From Clostridiales bacterium (GTDB lineage: Bacteria; Bacillota; Clostridia; Christensenellales; Pumilibacteraceae), in the NCBI GenBank assembly GCA_031276725.1, contig JAISMM010000092.1, positions 1-51,110 of the forward strand: a DNA stretch of 51,110 nucleotides, read 5' to 3'. Every line of letters begins with the position of its first letter. The stretch's first letter is position 1. This document shows, in pieces, positions 1 through 7,675 of this stretch. The notes beneath the pieces are model-generated. The model saw only the letters and a list, made by a program, of their open reading frames with translations, was not told where the DNA came from and ran no database searches. The position numbers and the translations under genes are program-made.

Positions 1-67
1 CGCCCTTATAGAGGACAAAACGGAATTCGACAAGTATCCGGAATAGGGCGGAATTTTTTTAAGCGGT

Positions 68-318
68 TAGAATTTTAGAAACGAACCGCCACGGCGACAG
101 AGACGGACGGGCAACCGCCCCGCCGCCAAAGGCGGCACCCCTCCGCAGAGGGGAATTTTGGGGATACGGCGACAGAGACGGGCAACCGCACCGGCGGCGG
201 ACGGGTAACCACCCCGGCGCTAACGCGCCACCCCTCCATAGAGGGGAATTTTTGCGAGGGGAATTTTTGCGGGCAAGGCACTGCGCAGAGGGGAATTTTA
301 GGGATACGGCGGGGCGTT
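68..318. repeat. Family A intergenic hairpin repeat cluster
   Basis: This gene-free stretch is built of several partial copies of a GC-rich repeat found throughout the window. Recognisable modules are a short hairpin of the form CCCCTC-(4 nt)-GAGGGG followed by AATTTT (near 138-160, 231-250 and 280-299) and a second hairpin next to CCACCCC (near 211-233). Short open frames across it are low-complexity and vary between copies, so I do not regard it as coding. No promoter or terminator is evident. Confidence 0.8.
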
Positions 319-1227
319 TTATTCCGATATTTTAGGCGTTACGATTACGCCGTCGACGTAGTAACGCTTTTCGTTTTTGTTGTAGTAAAGGGTCATATTG
401 AGGACGGCGACGAAGAGCATCGAGACGGGGACGGAGGCGAGGAGGCCCGCGCCGAAGGTGAAGACGGCGATAAAAATATTGAGGGCGATTATGATGACCC
501 ACGAGGCGGCGAAGTTGCCGTAGACGGAGCCGAAGTTTTGGAAGGCTTTTTTGACGCTGAATATAAAGCCGGCGAAGATGCCCTTGCCGTCGGTAACGAC
601 GGCGGGCGCCCACATGGCTATGAGGGTATAGCGGAACGAGAGGGCGCATATGACGAACAGCATTATTATGAAGGGCGTAAATACCGACAAAAACGGCACC
701 TTGAACATACCGAGCATAAGGTCAATGACGCCGAATATGAACGCGTCGAAGAGTATGGTGTAGATCATTTTGACGAGGATAAAGCGCGAGGATTTGCCCA
801 AGGCCGCGATAAACGCGCCGAAAAAGCCGAGGCGGGCGTCGGACGACATAGCGCCCTCTAAAAGCGCGAGCATAGGCAGCTCGTAAAAGCCGACGACGAA
901 GCGGTATACCGCCGTTAAAATCAGAAACACCCAGAGCGTGGACGTGAGCGTAAGCCCTTTGTTTGCCGAAAAGAGTTCCGTTACGCGCGTCCACAGCTCC
1001 CGCAGCCGTTCGACGACCGAAGCGAACGTGTCGCCGTCCATAAGACCGCGAAAGATTTCGGAGAACGCCGCGTCGATCCCCGCGTCGGTTATAGAGCGGT
1101 AGATGAACCTTACGAACGGGTAACTGAGCGACCCGACGATGACGAGCACGACCAGCAGAAAGAGCACCAAGACCCACGCTAAGCCGAACCGCGATATTAA
1201 AATCTTAAAGGCGTTTTTGAACGACAT
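319..1227 (-). CDS. Multipass membrane protein of unknown function
   Basis: Product of 302 residues that I do not recognise. It has about six hydrophobic segments, the first at residues 14-40 and others near 95-115, 135-165, 175-205 and 235-285, separated by short charged loops. The start is supported by a strong Shine-Dalgarno sequence (AGGAGGGG) 5-6 nt upstream. It lies 12 nt downstream of a second membrane protein of similar size and topology (1240-2049), so the two are probably co-transcribed from the promoter at 2071-2099. They may be paralogous subunits or partners, but nothing in the sequence shows a substrate or reaction. Confidence 0.75.
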   Translation of the reverse strand: MSFKNAFKILISRFGLAWVLVLFLLVVLVIVGSLSYPFVRFIYRSITDAGIDAAFSEIFRGLMDGDTFASVVERLRELWTRVTELFSANKGLTLTSTLWVFLILTAVYRFVVGFYELPMLALLEGAMSSDARLGFFGAFIAALGKSSRFILVKMIYTILFDAFIFGVIDLMLGMFKVPFLSVFTPFIIMLFVICALSFRYTLIAMWAPAVVTDGKGIFAGFIFSVKKAFQNFGSVYGNFAASWVIIIALNIFIAVFTFGAGLLASVPVSMLFVAVLNMTLYYNKNEKRYYVDGVIVTPKISE

Positions 1228-1239
1228 ACCGATCCCCTC

Positions 1240-2049
1240 CTAGTAATACCTTTTGTTGTCCTTGCGGGCGAGCCCCGAAACCTCGAACATTACGACCATT
1301 ATGTAGACCGGAACGTAGCCGATAATGAACGCGTACATAAGCGCGGATATTACGACGGCGGCGGCGGCGTGGAGCGCGAAGAACGACAATATGTATTCCG
1401 TTAAAACGACCGTCCCGAACGGGAAAAATCCGCCCCAAATTACGGCGGCGGGCGACTTTCCGACAAGCGCGAACGCCGACGTCAGCGAGTCCGAAAAGTT
1501 ATGACCGTAAATCGTCATCATAGGAATCATAAACGCGACGGGCCCCGTGAGACACAAAAACAGTATGAACAGCGACAGCGTTATGAGCGTAACCGCGACC
1601 CCCGCCGCCGCGGACGGCTCGCCGCGCCCGCAAATCAGGTAGTGGGCGAACGCCGTGAGCGAAACGAGCAGCACCGTGTAGACCGCCGACACCGCCGTGA
1701 ATATCAGCAGAACCTTGAAGACCGGGAAAAACGTTTCGTTAATCGCCGAGAGCGGCTTTTTGATCATAAGGCGGCCGGTGCGGAAATGCTTTTCGATGAA
1801 CGAGAAATTCGCGCACAGGCTTAAAAGAAGTCCGACGAACACAAGGACGAGCGGATACACCTTTTTGAAATTCGTAACGTCGACTATGAGCCGGAAAACG
1901 TCGCCGAACGATTCGACGCTAGTATTCATATAGGCGGGTACGAACGTAATCGACCCGAGCGGCTTGACAAAAAATCCGAGCGCGACGGCGGGCGGCAAGG
2001 CAATCAGTATAGGCAGCCAAAACGCGCCCGATAAGTATGAAAATGTCAT
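1240..2049 (-). CDS. Multipass membrane protein of unknown function
   Basis: Product of 269 residues beginning MTFSYLSGAFWLP. The frame is open for another 39 codons upstream, but a near-consensus promoter (TTGCCA, 17 nt, TATAAT) lies inside that extension, which makes ATG at 2049 the likely start. About six hydrophobic segments are visible, with a soluble loop containing RTGRLMIKKPLSA near the middle. It is the first gene of a two-gene unit with 319-1227 and resembles it in size and layout. I cannot assign a family; the pair could be a permease-like or membrane-scaffold module. Confidence 0.75.
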   Translation of the reverse strand: MTFSYLSGAFWLPILIALPPAVALGFFVKPLGSITFVPAYMNTSVESFGDVFRLIVDVTNFKKVYPLVLVFVGLLLSLCANFSFIEKHFRTGRLMIKKPLSAINETFFPVFKVLLIFTAVSAVYTVLLVSLTAFAHYLICGRGEPSAAAGVAVTLITLSLFILFLCLTGPVAFMIPMMTIYGHNFSDSLTSAFALVGKSPAAVIWGGFFPFGTVVLTEYILSFFALHAAAAVVISALMYAFIIGYVPVYIMVVMFEVSGLARKDNKRYY

Positions 2050-2070
2050 ACGGATATACTTCACGCTATA

Positions 2071-2099
2071 ATTATACCCAAAATACAGAGTTTTGGCAA
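2071..2099 (-). promoter_or_regulatory. Sigma-A type promoter for the two membrane-protein genes
   Basis: On the minus strand, TTGCCA (2094-2099) and TATAAT (2071-2076) are separated by exactly 17 nt. The predicted transcript starts near 2064, about 15 nt before the chosen ATG at 2049. It excludes the longer start at 2166. Confidence 0.75.
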
Positions 2100-2159
2100 G
2101 TATCTTGCGAGTATCCGCAAAAAAATAACCGGCAATCAGACTTATATTCGGCTCACAGA

Positions 2160-2279
2160 GCGGCAAATATCGGCGTTCAGACGGGCAACAGGCGGTTTTT
2201 TGCCGAATGAGTGTACATTGACGTACTCGATTGAGGCAAAAAATTGCGCGTAGCCCGTATCAACGTCGATATTTGCCGC
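2160..2279. repeat. Family B hairpin element, copy 1
   Basis: A 120-bp near-complete inverted repeat. The outer arms start GCGGCAAATATCG and end CGATATTTGCCGC. They continue inward through CGTT-N-A-N-ACGGGC paired with GCCCGT-N-T-N-AACG. An inner stem pairs TTTTTTGCC with GGCAAAAAA. The outer arms match a second full copy at 26551-26674, while the inner stem has a different sequence that still pairs. It fills most of the gap between two divergent promoters and contains no gene. Confidence 0.85.
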
Positions 2280-2287
2280 GATTTTGC

Positions 2288-2316
2288 TTGACATTTTTTA
2301 TACGCCGATGTATAAT
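2288..2316 (+). promoter_or_regulatory. Consensus promoter for the TPP riboswitch and thiT
   Basis: TTGACA (2288-2293) and TATAAT (2311-2316) are separated by 17 nt, a perfect sigma-A promoter. The predicted start near 2323 is about 14 nt before the first riboswitch helix. Confidence 0.9.
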
Positions 2317-2334
2317 GTAGGCATAGTTGAATTA

Positions 2335-2622
2335 CCGCTTAGGGGCGCCCCGGAACGAAAACTCCGAATAAGGAGGTTTCAAGAAAACTCCGAACAAGTG
2401 GGGCGGCTTTAAGGCGGCGGATTTTTTAGATAGAAACCGGCTTGTTTTTGCGGGCGATAGCAGCGCTATCGGCAAGAAAAGAAGACGGTTTGTAGCAAAA
2501 AAGACGCGCCTTAACGCCGACTAAACTTGCGAGGAGGTTTCAGTAGTAGGGGCCGAGATCTGCGGGGCTAAGCCCGCGTGTCCCTTCGAACCTGTGAGTT
2601 AGTACTCGCGTAGGGAAAGCCG
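2335..2622 (+). promoter_or_regulatory. TPP riboswitch (THI element) with a very long P3 arm
   Basis: The aptamer core is recognisable at both ends. The 5' side has GCTT-AGGGGCGCC (2337-2349). The 3' side has the CTGAGA-like box CCGAGAT (2553-2559), then CCCTTCGAACCTG and GCGTAGGGAAAGC (2608-2620), the hallmark of thiamine-pyrophosphate riboswitches. P1 pairs GCTT with AAGC, P2 pairs AGGG with CCCT, and P3 closes with GCCCC/GGGGC. About 200 nt are inserted in P3, and these form a long imperfect hairpin with nested stems, for example CGATAGC paired with GCTATCG near 2456-2472. The P1 3' strand AAAGCC can alternatively pair with the 5' arm of the following terminator, so TPP binding is expected to cause premature termination. 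Confidence 0.92.
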
Positions 2623-2650
2623 TTATTGTAAATTTTTTTAATGCAATAAT

Positions 2651-2690
2651 TCGGGCTTTTCCGTGAAAACGAAAAGCCCGACTTTTTTTT
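2651..2690 (+). terminator. Riboswitch-controlled intrinsic terminator
   Basis: A stem of TCGGGCTTTTC (2651-2661) and GAAAAGCCCGA (2671-2681) is followed by eight T residues (2683-2690). It lies between the TPP aptamer and thiT. Its 5' arm is complementary to the P1 3' strand of the aptamer, as expected for an attenuation switch. Confidence 0.9.
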
Positions 2691-2712
2691 GCGGTAATTA
2701 AAGGAGTAAACT

Positions 2713-3507
2713 ATGTGGGATCTAGGCGAATTTATGGAATACGACCCGTTGTTAAAAGCGGCGGTCGTCGTATGCACCGTGCTGTTTTTGGGGCTGATCG
2801 CCGCGGTTATCGCGGCGCACGCCGTTATGAAAAAGCGCGGCTCGCACGCGGTTACGACGCGTGAAATCACGTACGGCGCGGTGTGCTTGGCGGCGTCGTT
2901 CGCCCTAAGCTATATCGGCGTGCGGCTTCCGCAGGGCGGCAGAATAACGCCCGCCTCGTCGCTGCCGATTATGATCTATTGCTACTACTTCGGCTTTCGC
3001 CGCGCGGTAGTCGTGTGCTTTGCGTATATGCTGCTGCAATTTTTGCAAAGCCCGTACATTTACACGCCGATGAGCGCCGTGCTCGACTACGTTATCCCCT
3101 ATTTGGCGCTGATATTTACGGGCGTGTTCGCCTATAAGGCGCCCGCAAAAGACGGCGCGACCGCCGACGCGACGGATTCGGATTCCGCCGCCGCCTACAA
3201 CCTTTCGTCCGTTAAGGACGGAGTTAAAAAGCACGCGCGGTTCTTTATAGGCGCGGCGTGCTACATAGTCGTGCGCTATTTGAGCCACGTTTTGTCGGGC
3301 GCGATATTCTATTCCTCGTACGATTTGGGGTGGAGAGTTTGGGCGTCGTGGGCGTACTCGTTCGGGTACAACTCGTTCTTCCTTATCGACGTCGCCATAT
3401 CGGTAACGGCGGCGGTGTTCGTGCTAGCGAGCAAAACATTCGATCGATTTATGGCTGTTTCGGCAAATACTCTGCAAAATGCCGACACCGCCCAAAAAGA
3501 CTATTAG
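2713..3507 (+). CDS. thiT: Thiamine ECF transporter substrate-binding subunit ThiT
   Basis: Integral membrane S-component that binds thiamine and works with the shared ECF energizing module (EcfA, EcfA' and EcfT), which is not in this window. The 264-residue product has about six hydrophobic segments. Its motif RLPQGGRITPASSLPI (71-86) and the later YSFGYN (215-220) match the ThiT family. Two features are unusual: an additional N-terminal hydrophobic segment (residues 13-38) and an Ala/Asp-rich cytoplasmic loop near 145-165. The start has a good Shine-Dalgarno sequence (AAGGAG, 2701-2706). Its position directly behind a TPP riboswitch and terminator independently supports thiamine uptake, repressed when TPP is abundant. 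The last 84 nt overlap the convergent ftsW gene. Confidence 0.9.
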   Translation: MWDLGEFMEYDPLLKAAVVVCTVLFLGLIAAVIAAHAVMKKRGSHAVTTREITYGAVCLAASFALSYIGVRLPQGGRITPASSLPIMIYCYYFGFRRAVVVCFAYMLLQFLQSPYIYTPMSAVLDYVIPYLALIFTGVFAYKAPAKDGATADATDSDSAAAYNLSSVKDGVKKHARFFIGAACYIVVRYLSHVLSGAIFYSSYDLGWRVWASWAYSFGYNSFFLIDVAISVTAAVFVLASKTFDRFMAVSANTLQNADTAQKDY

Positions 3508-4578
3508 CGACGAGCTGCCCGCGCTTATAAACGGCAGAGGCAGTCCCGTGGGCGGGATCGACCCCGTAACCACCGCTATATTAACGAGCGTTTGAATCGC
3601 GATTACGGCGGCGATTCCGGCGGCGAGATAGCACCCGAAACGGTCGGGGCTGTTTTGCGCTATGCGGACGGCGCGCCAAATAAGGACGGCGTAGGCGGCG
3701 AGCAGTATAAGACAGCCGACAAAGCCGAACTCCTCGCCGATTATGCTTAAAATAAAATCGCTCTCCGAAAACGGCAAAAACAAATACTTTTGCCGCGAAT
3801 TGAAGAGTCCGAGCCCGAACAGTCCTCCGCTCCCTAGCGAATAGTACGACTGTATAAGCTGAAAGCCCTCCCCAAGCGGCGACGCCCACGGATTCAAAAA
3901 CGCCAAAAGTCGGCCGAGCCTGTACGGTTCGGTCAAAATGAGTATCGGCACGGCGGCGGCGAGCGGCGCGGCTATGATTATGAAGTGCTTTAACCGCGCC
4001 CCGCCTATGAACATCATCGCGAACATAAGCAAGGCAACGCAAATGGTTATCGACATATTCGGCTCTAAAATTATGAGGACGCACATAGAAAGCCCCACGC
4101 CCAAGATCGGCAAAAGTCCGGCGAGGGTCGTCATCTTTCCGTTGCGGCGCGCCATATAGGCGGCGCAAAAGATTATGAGCGCGAATTTAGAAATCTCGCT
4201 CGCCTGCAACGTAAAAAACGGCAGGTTTATCCAGCGCCGCGCCCCGTAATTCCTTACGCCGATTCCCGGAACGAACACCAAAATAAGGAGCGCGAACGAA
4301 ATTCCCAAAATTACGTAGCGCAATTTTTGCAGTACGCGGTAGTCCGTAAGCGCGAGCGCGACGGCGGCCGCCGACCCCGCCGCCGCGCCGATAAGCTGCT
4401 TGTACAAATAATGATAGCGGTCGCCGTAATTCATTTGCCCGCCGTAGTGGCCCGCCGAATGCACGGCCAAAACGCCGAACGCCGTAAGCGCCGCCGTTAC
4501 TATAAGGAGCGGCATATCGATTTTGCCGTACCTCCCAAACGCGGGACGGCTTTTTTTGTCGGCGCGCGCCGCTCTCAC
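3424..4578 (-). CDS. ftsW: Cell-division SEDS glycosyltransferase FtsW
   Basis: Peptidoglycan polymerase of the SEDS family that uses lipid II at the division septum with a class B penicillin-binding protein. The 384 residues contain about ten membrane segments and the family motifs: RRWINLP with QASEISK (114-131), GEGFQLIQS (236-244), RQKYLFLPF (262-270), ESDFILSIIGEE (272-283) and PPTGLPLPFISAGSSS near the C terminus. The Asp in ESDF corresponds to the catalytic Asp of SEDS proteins. One motif reads EPN where most FtsW proteins have EPD. Translation starts at GTG, overlapping the murD stop as GTGA, so it is translationally coupled to murD. FtsW is preferred over RodA because of the murD neighbour. 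The 3' end overlaps convergent thiT by 84 nt. Confidence 0.93.
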   Translation of the reverse strand: MRAARADKKSRPAFGRYGKIDMPLLIVTAALTAFGVLAVHSAGHYGGQMNYGDRYHYLYKQLIGAAAGSAAAVALALTDYRVLQKLRYVILGISFALLILVFVPGIGVRNYGARRWINLPFFTLQASEISKFALIIFCAAYMARRNGKMTTLAGLLPILGVGLSMCVLIILEPNMSITICVALLMFAMMFIGGARLKHFIIIAAPLAAAVPILILTEPYRLGRLLAFLNPWASPLGEGFQLIQSYYSLGSGGLFGLGLFNSRQKYLFLPFSESDFILSIIGEEFGFVGCLILLAAYAVLIWRAVRIAQNSPDRFGCYLAAGIAAVIAIQTLVNIAVVTGSIPPTGLPLPFISAGSSSLIVFLGGVGILQSICRNSHKSIECFAR

Positions 4579-5942
4579 GGGAGCGTCCCCTCCTTCAATT
4601 TTTTGACCGCCTCGACGAACTTTTCGCCGCGCTCGCGGTAGTCGCGGAACATACCGAAGCTCGCCGCCGCGGGCGAAAACAGCACGTTATCTACGTTTTG
4701 CCGCGCCGCCGCCGCCACCGCCGCGTCCAAATTATCGCAAAATTCAAGCTCGTAATAGCCGAACCGAAACGCCGAATCGCGGATAAGCGGCGCGCATTCG
4801 CCTATGACGATAATTTTTTTGACCGTTTGCGGCATAGCCCCGAACAGTCCGTCAAAGCCGCAGCCCTTAGCGTCGCCGCCCAAAATAAGGCACGTATCGC
4901 CGACCGTAGCGCGGATCGCCGCAAGCGTCGCGCCCGCGTTGGTGCCTTTGGAGTCGTTGTAATAGTTCTTGCCGTTCACGGTTCCCGCGTACGACATTCT
5001 GTGCTCCGCCTGCGTAAACTCGCTCAAAACGCTCCGTATGACGTTATTCGCGACGCCGAGGAGCTTTGTTATGCAGACGGCCGCCAAAACGTCGGCTATA
5101 TTGTGGTCGCCCTCCAAGCGGATTCCGTCGCGGTCGCAAACGTATTCGCCGTTAAAATAAATTTTGCCGTCCGCAAGATAGGCGCCGCTTACCCTGCCGC
5201 GAAGCGACGTATAAAGCACGGTCGAACGCGGACGGAAGTCCTCGAGCGCGAACAACGGAACGTCGTCCTGCGACAGAATCAAATAATCGCCGCGCTCCTG
5301 ATTTTCGGCGATCCGCCGCTTAGTAAGCGCGTAATTTTTAAGCGTTTTGTGGCGGTCGAGGTGGTCGGGCGATATGTTGAGTATGCAGGCTATGTCGGGC
5401 TTGAACTTGTCGATAGTTTCAAGCTGAAAGCTCGACACCTCCACTACGGCTATGTCGCGGGGCCTATTAGCCGCGCATTCGGCAAACGATACCCCGATAT
5501 TGCCGCACACGCAAACGTCAAGCCCCGCCCGCTCCAAAATTCGCCCCGTAAGCGCGACCGTCGTCGTTTTGCCGTTCGTCCCCGTAACCGCCACAGTCTT
5601 GCCCTTATGTAACAAATACCCAAGCTCGATCTCGCCTATAACCGGAATATTTTTACTTTTTGCGTACCCGAACACATAATGCTCCCGGCTCACCCCCGGA
5701 CTCACCGCGACCAAATCAAACTCCCCCTCGGGGAAATCTTTATTTGTTCCGCCCGGTAATTCTTTTCCCGCGCCGTCGGGCAGTTCGCCCGTCGTTTTAT
5801 CGGGCATTCCGCGCCCCGTTCCGTCCTCGAACACGACGCATTCCGCGCCCTCTTTTTTAAGCGCGGATTCCGCGCCCCGGCCGCTCACGCCCCCGCCGAT
5901 TATCAACACTCTTTTGCCCTTGAATCCCATACATAACAGCAT
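4575..5942 (-). CDS. murD: UDP-N-acetylmuramoylalanine--D-glutamate ligase
   Basis: Cytoplasmic ATP-dependent Mur ligase adding D-glutamate to UDP-MurNAc-L-Ala. The 455-residue product has the N-terminal dinucleotide-fold motif VLIIGGGVSGRGAE (12-25), the ATP-binding motif GTNGKTTT (121-128), NISPDHLDRH in the central domain, and a C-terminal domain with NDSKGTNAGA. Residues 43-74 contain an in-frame tandem repeat of about 8 residues (24 bp), three units plus a partial, replacing the usual variable loop of domain 1. The start could be residue 1 or Met5; neither has a clear Shine-Dalgarno sequence. The stop overlaps the ftsW start. Together they look like the remnant of a division and cell-wall cluster. 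Confidence 0.95.
   Translation of the reverse strand: MLLCMGFKGKRVLIIGGGVSGRGAESALKKEGAECVVFEDGTGRGMPDKTTGELPDGAGKELPGGTNKDFPEGEFDLVAVSPGVSREHYVFGYAKSKNIPVIGEIELGYLLHKGKTVAVTGTNGKTTTVALTGRILERAGLDVCVCGNIGVSFAECAANRPRDIAVVEVSSFQLETIDKFKPDIACILNISPDHLDRHKTLKNYALTKRRIAENQERGDYLILSQDDVPLFALEDFRPRSTVLYTSLRGRVSGAYLADGKIYFNGEYVCDRDGIRLEGDHNIADVLAAVCITKLLGVANNVIRSVLSEFTQAEHRMSYAGTVNGKNYYNDSKGTNAGATLAAIRATVGDTCLILGGDAKGCGFDGLFGAMPQTVKKIIVIGECAPLIRDSAFRFGYYELEFCDNLDAAVAAAARQNVDNVLFSPAAASFGMFRDYRERGEKFVEAVKKLKEGTLP
5729..5817. repeat. 24-bp coding tandem repeat inside murD
   Basis: Three diverged 24-bp units (5729-5752, 5753-5776, 5777-5800) plus a partial unit encode DKTTGELP-, DGAGKELP- and GGTNKDFP-like octapeptides in a surface loop of domain 1 of MurD. 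Confidence 0.65.
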
Positions 5943-6024
5943 ATGCCGCCCCGCACAAAAAAAGAACCCTAACTCCCCCCCCCGCCCGCAGATTCTTATC
6001 GGCGGATTCTTATCAAAAATTCGG

Positions 6025-7488
6025 TCAAAACGGCGCGGCGGGTTGTTCGGTTTGGTCGGCGGCGGAGCTTAAAGCGTCGAGAGGTGTAACGGCGATTATG
6101 CCGGCTATCGGCGAGTAGGAGTCGCGGCGGATAAGTTTTTTATCGATAAGCTTGCCGCTTTTGTCGTGATAAAGCAGATAGCCCTCGGACTTCATAGCGC
6201 CGTGGCCGTAGCTGACGCGCAGTTTGTCGCCCGGGCGGCTTGCGGGAGCGACGTACTTTCGTTCAACGTCGATTATTTCGCGGTCGGCGGGCGGATCGGC
6301 CTTGGATACTATGACGCTTTGGGTCGTTATGGTATAGGGCAGGGGCGCGCCGTAGATTTCGACGACGGCGGTGGCGACGGTGCCGTACGCCCTGATAAAC
6401 ACGGGCGTGTCGGCCCCGCATTTGAATTTAAGATCCGACCACGAGGCGTTGACCATAGCGTCGAACGACGGCCCCACGTAGCCGCACGCGAGCGAATGAT
6501 TGTTTACGGCGGTAACCTCTAAACCCGAAAGCACGGCGCAGTTATAGAGCGTGGTCGAGGCTTGGCACACGCCGCCGCCCACGCCCTCGACGTATTCGCC
6601 GCTCATAATAATTTTGGCTTCCTTAAAGCCGTTCTTGACGGTTCTGGGGCCGACGGCGCCGTTAAACGAAAATTCCTTGCCCGGCATAAGAACGGTACCG
6701 TTGATTTTTTTGAGCGCGAGCCTTATGTTGTGCTTGCGGTTTTCGACGCTCGACGCGTAGTCGGTGGTAAAACGCGCCCGCAGCTTGGTCAGCTTCATAT
6801 TGTCGTACGCCGTTACGGACGGCTGCAAAACCTTGGGAATAGCCGCGATTCTTGCGTCCGGGCCGCGTTTGAGCGCAAGATAAATCTCCTGATAGAGCCT
6901 GTTTTCGGCCATCTCGTAGCCGACGGATTCGCGCGTAATCTCGAACATAGGCGTTTTGTCGGGATTGAATTTTATAACGCTGTCGACGGGCGCGCGGTCG
7001 ATATAGGCAACCGCCGCGCTTACCGTGCCGGCGATAAGCGGAAAGCAGTACAAAACCGCGTCCTTGTACGACGCTCCCGCCGTAAGACATTTTTCGACAA
7101 GCCGCAATTTATCGGGCAGCGGCGAGTTGATTTTGCGGTTAAAAATAGTTTCCTCGACGGTGTGATCCGTCGCCGTAATAAATTCGTCGGCATAATAAAA
7201 AACGCGCCCGTTATACACGATTTCGACCCTCGCGCGCGTCCCGCCCGCCTCCGCGTCGGCAAACGCGCGGCCGGAGCCGCCGACGTCGGAAACGGGCGCG
7301 AAGGCGGCAAAGTCCGAATTATCGAACGTGTCGGCAAACGGCGAAAAAGCCGCCGCGCCGGAGCCGCCCGGCAAAAAGCCGCCGCCGGACGCCTTTGCGT
7401 CGGGTTTAGTTCCCCTCACGGCAAGCGGCGCAAAAATAAATATGACCGCCGCAAATAGTATACATATGTACAATTTTTTGCCGTACAT
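6025..7488 (-). CDS. Exported VanW-family protein with G5-like C-terminal region
   Basis: Product of 487 residues with an N-terminal hydrophobic segment (about residues 5-24) acting as signal peptide or anchor, then an Ala/Gly/Ser-rich linker. The central region contains the VanW signature: PGKEFSFNGAVGPRT, GGGVCQASTTLYNCA and NNHS. The C-terminal part, with ERKYVAPASRPGD and GYLLYHDKSGKL, resembles a G5-type cell-wall-binding module. VanW proteins are extracytoplasmic and linked to glycopeptide-resistance clusters and cell-wall metabolism, but their reaction is not established. The ATG at 7488 follows an in-frame TTG directly upstream; I prefer ATG. The neighbour is murD, in keeping with an envelope role. 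No van resistance genes are nearby. Confidence 0.85.
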   Translation of the reverse strand: MYGKKLYICILFAAVIFIFAPLAVRGTKPDAKASGGGFLPGGSGAAAFSPFADTFDNSDFAAFAPVSDVGGSGRAFADAEAGGTRARVEIVYNGRVFYYADEFITATDHTVEETIFNRKINSPLPDKLRLVEKCLTAGASYKDAVLYCFPLIAGTVSAAVAYIDRAPVDSVIKFNPDKTPMFEITRESVGYEMAENRLYQEIYLALKRGPDARIAAIPKVLQPSVTAYDNMKLTKLRARFTTDYASSVENRKHNIRLALKKINGTVLMPGKEFSFNGAVGPRTVKNGFKEAKIIMSGEYVEGVGGGVCQASTTLYNCAVLSGLEVTAVNNHSLACGYVGPSFDAMVNASWSDLKFKCGADTPVFIRAYGTVATAVVEIYGAPLPYTITTQSVIVSKADPPADREIIDVERKYVAPASRPGDKLRVSYGHGAMKSEGYLLYHDKSGKLIDKKLIRRDSYSPIAGIIAVTPLDALSSAADQTEQPAAPF

Positions 7489-7597
7489 CAAGACTTATTA
7501 TGCGCAAACGAATCGCCAAATATAACGCTATCGCGAATTATAAAAAAACACCGGTCTTAAAAGTTGAACCGCCGCGTCGGCGAACGCCGCCCGCGCC

Positions 7598-7675
7598 TTA
7601 GCCGCTTTTCTTTTTGCGGAACAGTCTTAAAAAGCCCGAGATGAATTTCGGCGCTTTTACGCATACAATTTTCAT
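7598..7675 (-). CDS. spoVM: Stage V sporulation protein M (25-residue peptide)
   Basis: This very short gene encodes MKIVCVKAPKFISGFLRLFR followed by KKKSG. It matches the SpoVM pattern: an N-terminal MK-hydrophobic stretch, the KxPKF motif, then an amphipathic helix rich in basic residues and ending Lys/Arg-rich, 25 residues against 26 in Bacillus subtilis. SpoVM recognises the convex membrane curvature of the forespore and anchors SpoIVA to start coat assembly. It has a perfect Shine-Dalgarno sequence (GGAGG, 7681-7685) 5 nt upstream of ATG. It sits downstream of rpe, as in Bacillus. A possible sigma-E-like promoter lies just upstream (see findings). It implies an endospore former. Confidence 0.9.
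   Translation of the reverse strand: MKIVCVKAPKFISGFLRLFRKKKSG

Noticed and set aside
2553..2620. tRNA-like sequence containing TTCGAACC
   Set aside because: The TTCGAACCTG belongs to the TPP aptamer core; no acceptor stem or anticodon arm can be drawn.
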